From positions 1 to 14,917 of the forward strand of contig JABJKO010000202.1 in assembly GCA_018660305.1 (NCBI GenBank): DNA of 14,917 nucleotides, in the 5' to 3' direction. Every line of letters starts with the position of its first letter. Within the stretch, counting starts at the first letter, position 1. Both the position numbers and the translations under genes were made by a program. This DNA comes from Rhodospirillaceae bacterium (lineage in GTDB: Bacteria > Pseudomonadota > Alphaproteobacteria > MPNO01 > UBA2964). The notes below the pieces were generated by a model, which was not told the DNA's origin, searched no databases, and worked only from the letters and a program-made list of their open reading frames with translations. Of this stretch, positions 1-7,500 are shown in pieces.

Positions 1-1
1 C

Positions 2-292
2 ATGTCCCGTATTACCAAGGACCTACGAGGCCGCTATAACCTTCCCGACAATGCCAAGGGCGTGATTGTGACAGACGTTGCAGCGGAAAGCCCCGCGGCG
101 GAGAAAGGCGTCCGCCCCGGCGATGTCGTCCGAAAAATCGGACCCAATCAGGAAGCGGTCTCCAACCCATCGCAGGTGAAAGCAAAGGTCGCGAAGGCCC
201 AGAAATCCAAACTGAAGAGCGTTCTGTTTCTATTTGAGCGCGACGGTAATTCGCGTTTCGTTGCCCTGCGGGTCAACGTGGAAAAAAGCTGA
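2..292 (+). CDS. degP: DegP/HtrA-type periplasmic serine protease, C-terminal fragment (second PDZ domain)
   Basis: This is the 3' end of a gene that begins before the window, so the ATG at position 2 is probably an internal methionine and not the start. The 96 visible residues read as the last PDZ domain of a Do/HtrA protease: residues 20-45 carry the pattern GVIVTDV...SPAAEKGVRPGDVV, followed by a helix (SQVKAKVAKAQ) and the closing strands LFLFERDGNSRFVALRV. In this family an N-terminal trypsin-like Ser-His-Asp domain degrades or refolds misfolded envelope proteins, and the PDZ domains bind substrate C termini and assemble the oligomer. The protease domain and the signal peptide lie outside the window. 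A different PDZ protease (for example an RseP or CtpA type) is less likely, because the protein ends right after this PDZ domain as DegP does. The gene ends in TGA and is followed by a clear intrinsic terminator. Confidence 0.8.
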   Translation: MSRITKDLRGRYNLPDNAKGVIVTDVAAESPAAEKGVRPGDVVRKIGPNQEAVSNPSQVKAKVAKAQKSKLKSVLFLFERDGNSRFVALRVNVEKS

Positions 293-314
293 GCGGCTCC
301 CGCTCAAACTTGTT

Positions 315-360
315 ATCCATCCCGGCAGCCAGGCGGAACGCTGCTGTCGGGATGGATTTT
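315..360 (+). terminator. Rho-independent terminator of the degP-like gene
   Basis: A 15-bp stem (315-329 with 343-357, one G-U pair) encloses a 13-nt loop and runs into TTTT at 357-360. It lies 22 nt after the stop codon of the upstream gene. The opposite orientation lacks a T run, so it probably does not serve serB, which converges on it from the other side. Confidence 0.85.
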
Positions 361-379
361 CAGACTAGTCTAAAGGGCT

Positions 380-1276
380 CTAGGAGCTGAATTCGGCCTG
401 GCTGTATCCCTGCACGTAAAGCAGGGCGGTCAGGTCTCCCCATTTTATGGACGCAGGGGCGTCGGCTTCCACGATGGGTTTGGCGTGATAAGCGACGCCA
501 AGTCCAGCGGCTGTAATCATGGGGAGGTCGTTTGCGCCGTCGCCCGTGGCGAGGGTCGCCGAAATCGGTAAATTTCGTTGTGCCGCGTAGTCGTTGAGGG
601 CCCGCAGCTTGGCATCCTTATCGAGAATGGGTTCGGCGACATTTCCCGTAAGATGATCGCCCGCAATGATGAAGTCATTGGCCAGCTCTTCGTGAAACCC
701 CACCTGAGCGGCAATGTCGCGGGTGAAAAACCGGAAGCCGCCGGAGACCAGGACGGTATAGGCCCCGTGCGCCCGCATGGTTTGTACCAGTGTCCGGGCG
801 CCCGATGTCAGGGCGGTTGTCGCGAGGGTCTTCGCCAGGGCGTCGACGGGCAATCCCGCCAACTTGCCGACACGCTCGCGCAAAGCTGTTTTAAAATCTA
901 TCTCGCCCCGCATGGCGCGGGCGGTGATCTCGCTGATCTGTTCCTTAAGCCCGGCATGGGCGGCCAACTCGTCCAGGGTTTCACCGGTGACGATGGTTGA
1001 ATCCATGTCGGCGATCAACAGCTGCTTACGGCGTCCTTCGCGGGGCTGGATCACCACGTCGAATTCGGCAGCGGCAAATTCCGTTCTGGCAAGCGCCCGG
1101 GAGTCCGGAAGGTTCCATTCATCAAATTCCATGTCGCAGGCGCGCCCCGCACCAAGCCATCGCGGCGCCCGCGCCACACCGCCATTGTCGGCCACCATCT
1201 CCTGAAAAGCGGTGACTTTATCGGCCGTTAAATCGGCGCGTCGAGGGTCTGCGATCAGAGTGGCAACCAGGTCCAT
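380..1276 (-). CDS. serB: Phosphoserine phosphatase SerB
   Basis: This 298-residue HAD-superfamily enzyme hydrolyses O-phospho-L-serine to L-serine, the last step of the phosphorylated serine pathway in the cytoplasm. HAD motif I is DMDST at residues 90-94, with D90 the expected nucleophile and D92 the general acid. Motif II is the Ser of LVSGGF near residue 178. A conserved Lys lies in ILDKDAKL (about 220-223), and motif III/IV is GDGANDLPM at 245-253 with Mg-binding Asp residues. The ~85 residues before motif I are the usual alphaproteobacterial N-terminal extension. The frame stays open upstream to 1441, but the ATG at 1276 has AAAGG 6 nt before it and gives the usual family length (~295 residues), so it is preferred. 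The gene is divergent from the MetE-like gene and ends in TAG facing the degP-like gene. Confidence 0.93.
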   Translation of the reverse strand: MDLVATLIADPRRADLTADKVTAFQEMVADNGGVARAPRWLGAGRACDMEFDEWNLPDSRALARTEFAAAEFDVVIQPREGRRKQLLIADMDSTIVTGETLDELAAHAGLKEQISEITARAMRGEIDFKTALRERVGKLAGLPVDALAKTLATTALTSGARTLVQTMRAHGAYTVLVSGGFRFFTRDIAAQVGFHEELANDFIIAGDHLTGNVAEPILDKDAKLRALNDYAAQRNLPISATLATGDGANDLPMITAAGLGVAYHAKPIVEADAPASIKWGDLTALLYVQGYSQAEFSS

Positions 1277-1308
1277 AATTGCCTTTATGCTGTCCGGTGA
1301 GGCCGAAC

Positions 1309-1337
1309 ACAAGTGGTCTCCCGTGAGATGGTCTTGT
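1309..1337. promoter_or_regulatory. Interrupted inverted repeat in the divergent serB / metE-like promoter region
   Basis: ACAAG (1309-1313) is mirrored by CTTGT (1333-1337), and inside it TCTC (1317-1320) is mirrored by GAGA (1325-1328) around a CCGT centre. This two-part symmetry sits in the 126-nt gap between two divergent genes, where an operator or a small RNA hairpin would be plausible. A weak sigma70-like pair for the rightward gene overlaps its edge (TTGTAT at 1334, 17-nt spacer, GATAAA at 1357). No regulator can be named from the sequence. Confidence 0.25.
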
Positions 1338-1402
1338 ATGCACCCCAGGCTTCCATGATAAATTGGGAGCCGAGATTTGTGACCCCTTGGAAAGGCCCCG
1401 CC

Positions 1403-2545
1403 GTGGCAACATCGACGATTCCTCCGTTTCGTGCCGAGCATATTGGCAGCTTGCTTCGCCCCCCCGAATTACTGGCTCTGGCCCGGGACCATGCGGCGGG
1501 GAAAATATCCCAGGATGAATTGCAGCGCGCTCAGGACGGCGCCATAGAGCGGGCCATCGATTTACAGCTCGCGCTTGGCTTGTCATCCATAACCGATGGC
1601 GAATACCGGCGGCACGCCTATTCCGACAGCTTCACGGTGGATGTCTTCTCCGGCGTGAAGATCAGCTCAACCGAGGATTTAAACTGGACCTATTCCGACG
1701 CGGACGGACAAAAGACCGAGGGGCGGGTTCCGGTAGTTGTGGATCGGCTGGAATGGCCGGGACCGGTCAACGTCTCCAATTATGAGTTCGTCGCCGCCGC
1801 AAGCCCCGCGGGAACGCCAAAAATGACGTTGCCGGGCCCGTGTTACATCCATTTCAGATCGGGGCGCGACAATATAAGCCGTGACGTATATCCAAATCTC
1901 GATGAATTCTGGCAGGATCTCATCGCGGCTTATGTAGAGGAAATCCAGGCCCTCCATGATGCCGGCTGCCGTTATATTCAGCTCGACGAAACATCCATTG
2001 CCAAGCTCGGTGATCCGAAAATACGGGCAGGATTGGAGAACCGCGGCGATGACTGGGAGACTTTGCTCGAGGTCTATACCGACGTCATCAACGCCATTGT
2101 CGAGCAATCGCCCGCCGATATGAGCCTCGGCATGCATCTGTGCCGTGGCAATAAGGGGGGATCATGGCAGGCGGCGGCGGGATATGACGACGTCGCGGCG
2201 GCCCTGTTCCGCAAGCTCGCCGTAAAATTCTATTTCCTGGAATATGATTCGCCGCGCGCCGGCGGGTTCGAGCCCTTGCGGGAGGTCCCGGACGACAAGA
2301 CCATCATTCTCGGACTGGTATCGACAAAAGTCGCGGCCCTGGAGGAGCGGAGCGCGGTGTTGCGGCGTCTTGAAGAGGCGGCCATTTATGTTGATATGGA
2401 CCGGTTGGGTCTGTCGCCGCAATGCGGTTTTGCGAGCCTCGATGTCGGCAACGCCCTGTCGCCCGACGATCAGGCGGCCAAGCTTCGCCTAGTCGTCGAT
2501 ATTGCGAAAGAAGTCTGGAATTATTCGCCCGCAGCTTCCGACTGA
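1403..2545 (+). CDS. Cobalamin-independent methionine synthase-like protein (MetE C-terminal domain family, COG0620)
   Basis: The 380-residue protein matches the stand-alone catalytic domain of MetE-type methyltransferases and lacks the MetE N-terminal half (full MetE is ~750 residues). All expected zinc-site residues are present: H245 and C247 in MHLCRGN, E280 in FLEYD, and C341 in SPQCGF. The QLDE segment (193-196) corresponds to the MetE homocysteine-binding QxDEP region, and the N terminus has the family signature FRAEHIGSLLRP. The start is taken at GTG 1403 because GGAAAGG lies 7 nt upstream and the protein then begins just before the conserved FRAEHIGS block. Longer versions from ATG 1355 or 1313 are possible but have poorer ribosome sites. 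It probably transfers a methyl group to a thiol such as homocysteine. The methyl donor is uncertain, because short family members need not use polyglutamyl methyl-tetrahydrofolate. It may be cotranscribed with miaA, 9 nt downstream. Confidence 0.85.
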   Translation: MATSTIPPFRAEHIGSLLRPPELLALARDHAAGKISQDELQRAQDGAIERAIDLQLALGLSSITDGEYRRHAYSDSFTVDVFSGVKISSTEDLNWTYSDADGQKTEGRVPVVVDRLEWPGPVNVSNYEFVAAASPAGTPKMTLPGPCYIHFRSGRDNISRDVYPNLDEFWQDLIAAYVEEIQALHDAGCRYIQLDETSIAKLGDPKIRAGLENRGDDWETLLEVYTDVINAIVEQSPADMSLGMHLCRGNKGGSWQAAAGYDDVAAALFRKLAVKFYFLEYDSPRAGGFEPLREVPDDKTIILGLVSTKVAALEERSAVLRRLEEAAIYVDMDRLGLSPQCGFASLDVGNALSPDDQAAKLRLVVDIAKEVWNYSPAASD

Positions 2546-2554
2546 TACGATCTG

Positions 2555-3517
2555 ATGGTCCCACCGGAGGCCCTTTCTCCTGTCATTGTTGTCGCGGGAC
2601 CGACGGCGAGCGGAAAATCCGCTCTCGCCGCCGATATGGCCGACGCCTTTTCCGGTGTGGTCATCAATGCGGATTCCATGCAGGTCTATCGGGGCCTGGA
2701 AGTATTAAGCGCCGCGCCGGATGCCGATCAGCGATCCCGGGTTCCTCATGTGCTCTACGGAATCCTCGATCCGGCAATGCCGTGTTCGGCCGGCGATTGG
2801 CGCAGCCTCGCCATCGCAGAAATCGAAAAGGCCCGAGAGGCGCAAAAACTTCCCATTATCGTTGGCGGCACGGGACTCTATCTGCGGACCCTGATTTCCG
2901 GTATTGCGCGCATGCCACCGGTGCCGCCCCCTATAAGGGAACGGGTGAGGGCACGTCTTGCGATGACCGGTAGCGAGGCCCTGCATGGTGAACTGGCGCA
3001 GTTCGACCCGGACATGGCGGCGACACTGGCCCCGGGTGACAGTCAACGAATTGCCCGGGCGCTGGAGATTTTCGAGGCCACGGGCAGGACCCTGACGGAT
3101 TGGCAGCGTGGGGACGGAAAGCCCGATGACCCCCACCGGTATGATTTTTTCACCATTCTTCTTGCACCGCCGCGGGACGTTTTATATCCGGCCTGCGATG
3201 CCCGCTTTCTCCAAATGCTCGATCAAGGTGCGCTCCAGGAGGTCGAGCGCCTCGCGGAACGGAAGCTGGATCCGGCCCTGCCGGCCATGAAAGCCCTCGG
3301 TGTTCCCCATTTGCTGCGTCATTTGTCGGGGGAAATCCCCCGCGATGAGGCCTGTCGCCTTGCCCAGCAGGCGACCCGGCGCTACGTAAAGCGCCAGACG
3401 ACCTGGTTCGCTCATCAGATTATTGCGAATTATACCCTTGAGTCGCAATATTCAGATAGTAACAGCAATGATATCTTTGCGAAAATTAGCACATTTTTGT
3501 TGACCAACCGGGGTTGA
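2555..3517 (+). CDS. miaA: tRNA dimethylallyltransferase MiaA
   Basis: MiaA transfers a dimethylallyl group to N6 of A37 in tRNAs that read UNN codons, the first step toward ms2i6A. The 320-residue protein shows the Walker A loop GPTASGKS at 15-22, the DSMQVYRG motif at 40-47 (catalytic Asp and tRNA/DMAPP contacts), VGGTGLYL at 103-110, and the C-terminal signature ATRRYVKRQTTWF at 273-285. The usual Arg after WF is Ala here (WFAHQ). The last ~30 residues form a Ser/Asn-rich tail encoded by noticeably more AT-rich DNA, which overlaps the likely promoter zone of ilvB. No strong Shine-Dalgarno is seen before ATG 2555. With only 9 nt separating it from the MetE-like stop, translation is probably coupled to that gene. 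Confidence 0.95.
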   Translation: MVPPEALSPVIVVAGPTASGKSALAADMADAFSGVVINADSMQVYRGLEVLSAAPDADQRSRVPHVLYGILDPAMPCSAGDWRSLAIAEIEKAREAQKLPIIVGGTGLYLRTLISGIARMPPVPPPIRERVRARLAMTGSEALHGELAQFDPDMAATLAPGDSQRIARALEIFEATGRTLTDWQRGDGKPDDPHRYDFFTILLAPPRDVLYPACDARFLQMLDQGALQEVERLAERKLDPALPAMKALGVPHLLRHLSGEIPRDEACRLAQQATRRYVKRQTTWFAHQIIANYTLESQYSDSNSNDIFAKISTFLLTNRG

Positions 3518-3528
3518 CCCATTACGTT
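3500..3528 (+). promoter_or_regulatory. Possible sigma70-type promoter for ilvB
   Basis: TTGACC (3500-3505) is followed after 17 nt by TACGTT (3523-3528), overlapping the 3' end of miaA. The -35 box is good and the -10 box is weak. The surrounding AT-rich stretch and the 140-nt gap before ilvB fit a promoter here, but the call rests on pattern match alone. Confidence 0.22.
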
Positions 3529-3582
3529 ATCGCCTCTTTGCGCTGAAAAGCGGCGCGATGGTGATCAGTCACCAAAAATCTA

Positions 3583-3639
3583 ATGCTTGAACGGCAAGGA
3601 TTGAAACGGGTCCTGCAGCGCGGGATGGTTTTGGTGTGA
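3583..3639 (+). CDS. Candidate 18-codon Leu/Val-rich leader peptide upstream of ilvB
   Basis: The ORF encodes MLERQGLKRVLQRGMVLV and stops with TGA at 3637-3639, 18 nt before the ilvB start and directly ahead of its AAGGA ribosome site. Seven of 18 residues are Leu or Val, and the last three codons are Val-Leu-Val. This is the composition expected of an attenuation leader for branched-chain synthesis genes. A GTCCT segment at 3610-3614 (codons 10-11, Val-Leu) can pair with AGGAC at 3642-3646, which contains the ilvB Shine-Dalgarno. A ribosome paused there could therefore unmask ilvB. The ORF itself has no clear Shine-Dalgarno, and 18 codons can arise by chance, so this remains a candidate. 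I do not recognise it from any named family. Confidence 0.35.
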   Translation: MLERQGLKRVLQRGMVLV

Positions 3640-3657
3640 GAAGGACGGATTGGACCG

Positions 3658-5424
3658 ATGGCACGACGTAAGCTTTCCGGATCGGATATTATTATTCAAA
3701 GCCTGCTTGATGCCGGTGTTGATACGATTTTCGGATATCCGGGTGGGGCGGTACTCCCCATCTATGACGCCATATTCAAGCAGAACCGGCTACGGCACGT
3801 CCTGGTGCGCCAGGAAGGTGGCGCGGTGCATATGGCCGAAGGCTATGCAAGGTCTACCGGAAAGCTCGGTGCTGTTCTGGTGACGTCCGGCCCCGGCGCG
3901 ACCAATGCGGTCACCGGTCTGGCCGACGCGCTGATGGATAGTATCCCGGTTCTGTGCCTGACCGGACAGGTGCCGACCCATTTGATTGGTAACGACGCCT
4001 TCCAGGAGGCCGATACCACCGGTATTACGCGGCCCTGCACGAAACATAATTATCTCGTCAAAGACGTTCGCGATCTGGAACGTGTGATGAACGAGGCGAT
4101 GTACATCGCCAAGTCCGGCCGGCCGGGGCCCGTGGTTGTCGATTTACCGAAAGATGTCCTGATCGGCGAGACGCTGTATGACGGTACCAAACCGGCGCCG
4201 ACAAAACACAAGACCTACCGTCCCCAGACCAAGGCGAAGGCAACCGATATTCAGGAAGCCGTCGCGCTTATCGCGGCGGCCAAGCGGCCGCTGTTTTACT
4301 GCGGCGGCGGCATTATTAATTCCGGGCCCCGCGCGTCCAAATTGCTGACCGAGTTCGTTCACATGACGGGCTACCCGATCACCCTGACGCTGATGGGTTT
4401 GGGTGCATTTCCGGCCAGCGACAAACAGTTTCTGGGCATGGTGGGCATGCATGGGACCTACGAATCCAATCTCGCCATGCATGATTGCGATCTCATGATC
4501 AATATCGGTGCGCGCTTCGATGACCGGGTCACCGGGTTGCTGTCGGAATTCTCGCCCGGGTCGAAAAAAATCCACGTGGACATAGATCCGTCCTCCATCA
4601 ACAAAAACATTCAGGTTGATTTGCCCATCATTGGCGATTGCGCCAGCGTCCTTGCGGATATGATCAAGGTCTGGAAAGAGACCAAACCCAGGCGCAACAG
4701 GAAGGCTCATACTGCCTGGTGGAGCAATATCCAGAAGTGGCGAAAACGGAACTGCCTGCGCTATGACAAAACGAAATCCGTGATCAAGCCGCAATACGCG
4801 CTTGAACGCCTTTACGAATTAACCAAGGACCGCGATACCTACATCACCACCGAGGTCGGCCAGCACCAGATGTGGGCGGCGCAGTTCTATAAGTTCGAGG
4901 AGCCCAACCGCTGGATGACATCGGGCGGGCTGGGCACCATGGGCTACGGCTTTCCGGCGGCGATCGGTGTCCAGATGGCGCATCCGAAATCCACCGTCAT
5001 CGATGTGGCCGGCGAAGCCTCGATTCTGATGAACATCCAGGAAATGTCGACGGCCATTCAGTACCGGCTGCCGGTCAAGATCTTTATCCTGAACAATCAA
5101 TATATGGGCATGGTGCGCCAGTGGCAGGAACTTCTTTATGAAGGTCGATATGCCGAAAGCTATACCGACTCGCTGCCCGATTTCGTCAAGCTTGCCGAGG
5201 CCTATGGCGCGGTCGGTCTCCGGGCGTCGAAGCCCGATGAAGTGGACGACGTGATCAAGGAAATGCTGGGCAACGACCGGCTGACCATTGTCGATGTCGC
5301 GGTTGATCAGGCGGAAAACTGTTTCCCGATGATTCCCTCGGGGGCGGCGCATAACGAGATGTTGCTGGGCCCCAAGGATGAGGCCGAGAAGCCCGTTTCA
5401 GAAGAGGGTATGGTTCTCGTCTGA
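3658..5424 (+). CDS. ilvB: Acetolactate synthase (acetohydroxyacid synthase), large catalytic subunit
   Basis: This ThDP-, FAD- and Mg-dependent enzyme condenses two pyruvates, or pyruvate with 2-ketobutyrate, in the first common step of Val/Leu/Ile synthesis. The 588 residues contain the N-terminal PYR domain with FGYPGGAVLPIYDA (25-38) and the activating glutamate E53 in RQEGGAVHMAEGYAR. The central FAD domain has ARFDDRVTG (285-293). The C-terminal ThDP domain has GGLGTMGYGFPAAIG (423-437) and the metal segment AGEAS...NNQYMGMV (451-486). At the usual GDG/GDA Mg-binding site the Asp is replaced by Glu (E453), so the site reads GEA. The alphaproteobacterial enzyme family usually has GDA or similar here. 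The AAGGA ribosome site at 3641-3645 is 12 nt from ATG, a rather long spacing. The regulatory subunit gene ilvN follows 77 nt downstream. Confidence 0.96.
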   Translation: MARRKLSGSDIIIQSLLDAGVDTIFGYPGGAVLPIYDAIFKQNRLRHVLVRQEGGAVHMAEGYARSTGKLGAVLVTSGPGATNAVTGLADALMDSIPVLCLTGQVPTHLIGNDAFQEADTTGITRPCTKHNYLVKDVRDLERVMNEAMYIAKSGRPGPVVVDLPKDVLIGETLYDGTKPAPTKHKTYRPQTKAKATDIQEAVALIAAAKRPLFYCGGGIINSGPRASKLLTEFVHMTGYPITLTLMGLGAFPASDKQFLGMVGMHGTYESNLAMHDCDLMINIGARFDDRVTGLLSEFSPGSKKIHVDIDPSSINKNIQVDLPIIGDCASVLADMIKVWKETKPRRNRKAHTAWWSNIQKWRKRNCLRYDKTKSVIKPQYALERLYELTKDRDTYITTEVGQHQMWAAQFYKFEEPNRWMTSGGLGTMGYGFPAAIGVQMAHPKSTVIDVAGEASILMNIQEMSTAIQYRLPVKIFILNNQYMGMVRQWQELLYEGRYAESYTDSLPDFVKLAEAYGAVGLRASKPDEVDDVIKEMLGNDRLTIVDVAVDQAENCFPMIPSGAAHNEMLLGPKDEAEKPVSEEGMVLV

Positions 5425-5453
5425 GAGTTTTCTTATCGATTGAATTGTAGCGA

Positions 5454-5474
5454 GGGAAACCCGGCGGGTTTCTC
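5454..5474 (+). other. Hairpin between ilvB and ilvN
   Basis: A 9-bp stem with one G-U pair (5454-5462 with 5466-5474) closes a GGC loop. Seven pairs, GAAACCC with GGGTTTC, are perfect. There is no T run after it, so it is unlikely to terminate. It might stabilise the upstream mRNA or tune the large-to-small subunit ratio. Confidence 0.45.
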
Positions 5475-5501
5475 CAATGAATAGGCGCAGGAGATAAAGA
5501 G

Positions 5502-7089
<1,588 letters not shown>

Positions 7090-7095
7090 AGCGGT

Positions 7096-7128
7096 GCCGG
7101 ATGGGCCAGCCGCCCGGCTGGCTTCGGC
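7096..7128 (+). terminator. GC-rich hairpin downstream of ilvC, possible terminator or stability element
   Basis: A perfect 7-bp stem, GCCAGCC (7105-7111) with GGCTGGC (7116-7122), closes a 4-nt loop. It can be extended by GCCG (7096-7099) with CGGC (7125-7128) across an internal loop. The sequence after it (GAAATAGG) has no T run, so classic intrinsic termination is doubtful. It begins 7 nt after the ilvC stop codon and may mark the 3' end of the ilvBNC transcript. Confidence 0.5.
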
Positions 7129-7145
7129 GAAATAGGTGGATTTAT

Positions 7146-7184
7146 GGTTAAGGAAGGCTTAAGGAATAAGGCGTTAACTTAACC
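7146..7184. repeat. AT-rich direct and inverted repeats upstream of leuA
   Basis: TTAAGGAA occurs twice at an 11-bp period (7148-7155 and 7159-7166). GGTTAAG (7146-7152) is mirrored by CTTAACC (7178-7184), and GTTAAC (7173-7178) is a palindrome. The block is far more AT-rich than its surroundings and lies ~30-60 nt before a possible promoter. Helical phasing suggests binding of a regulator on one DNA face. An Lrp-type protein would fit the neighbouring leucine gene, but that is a guess. Confidence 0.4.
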
Positions 7185-7190
7185 TTTCTT

Positions 7191-7209
7191 GGAACATACC
7201 CTTAGTTCC
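7191..7209. promoter_or_regulatory. Inverted repeat GGAAC-N9-GTTCC, possible operator
   Basis: GGAAC (7191-7195) and GTTCC (7205-7209) are perfectly inverted around 9 nt and abut the possible -35 box of the leuA leader promoter. The arrangement suits a dimeric regulator, but the short arms could be chance. Confidence 0.28.
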
Positions 7210-7210
7210 G

Positions 7211-7239
7211 TTCACTTGTTTGACCAAAGGGTGTATACG
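7211..7239 (+). promoter_or_regulatory. Possible sigma70-type promoter of the leuA leader transcript
   Basis: TTCACT (7211-7216), a 17-nt spacer and TATACG (7234-7239) each match four of six consensus positions. Initiation near 7246 would give a ~255-nt leader before leuA that includes the whole 46-codon ORF. An overlapping TTGACC at 7220 has no good partner box. Confidence 0.28.
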
Positions 7240-7274
7240 GCAATTGTGCGCTGTGCTCAGCGGGTGCCAGAGTG

Positions 7275-7415
7275 ATGATGATGATGCGGACAGTGGTTAC
7301 AGTGGATGAAGTCGGGGTGCCGTTGGCGCCGGCCGGCTGCTATCTGCTGTCGCCGGCAGTGTCCTGCGTTGTCACTATCGCCCTCAAAGGGGGTCTACGA
7401 CTTACTAGCCCCTGA
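7275..7415 (+). CDS. Candidate 46-codon leader peptide of leuA
   Basis: I do not recognise this ORF from a named family. It begins with four ATG codons in a row (7275-7286), preceded in frame by GTG, and ends in Ser-Pro-TGA. It contains 8 Val, 6 Leu and 1 Ile in 46 residues. Codons 1-37 show the GC-rich third positions of local genes. Codons 38-46 switch to AAA, GGT, CTA, CGA, CTT and ACT, which are unusual in this GC-rich window, placing two Leu codons (CTA 7395-7397, CTT 7401-7403) 6-12 nt before a long hairpin. The TGA lies inside that hairpin's 5' arm. This is the geometry of a leucine attenuator, in which slow decoding of Leu codons places a ribosome on the stem. No strong Shine-Dalgarno is visible before the ATG run. 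A non-coding leader is the main alternative. Confidence 0.5.
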   Translation: MMMMRTVVTVDEVGVPLAPAGCYLLSPAVSCVVTIALKGGLRLTSP

Positions 7416-7449
7416 ACGGGATGGTCTTTACAGACCGGCCGTTTAGGGG
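7409..7449 (+). promoter_or_regulatory. leuA: Attenuator-like hairpin in the leuA leader
   Basis: CCCCTGAACGG (7409-7419) pairs with CCGTTTAGGGG (7439-7449): 11 bp with one G-U. Inside it GGTCT (7423-7427) pairs with AGACC (7432-7436) around TTAC. The upstream leader ORF stops at 7413-7415, within the 5' arm. AGGGG at 7388-7392 and GGTCT at 7392-7396 are second copies of two arm sequences. They could compete for CCCCT (7409-7413) and AGACC, so an alternative fold exists. The 3' side lacks a U run (it reads ATGCCTCTGTTC), so it may act through Rho, polymerase pausing or mRNA structure and not as a classic terminator. Confidence 0.55.
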
Positions 7450-7500
7450 ATGCCTCTGTTCAAAAAGTCGTAAACCTCTAATGAAAGAAGGAGCTGAGTT

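Noticed and set aside
1350..1402. TGATAAAT in the leader of the MetE-like gene, reminiscent of a piece of the SAM-II riboswitch
   Set aside because: Only a short string matches. The flanking helix and pseudoknot segments of SAM-II are not found, and part of the stretch is a plausible -10 box.
3558..3590. 10-codon ORF MVISHQKSNA before ilvB
   Set aside because: Low in branched-chain residues, no ribosome site, and part of it is a small GGTGA/TCACC inverted repeat. The overlapping ORF at 3583-3639 is the better leader candidate.
5477..5497. Mini-ORF MNRRRR between ilvB and ilvN with AGG/AGA arginine codons
   Set aside because: The rare Arg codons are just the ilvN Shine-Dalgarno read in frame; no ribosome site precedes it.
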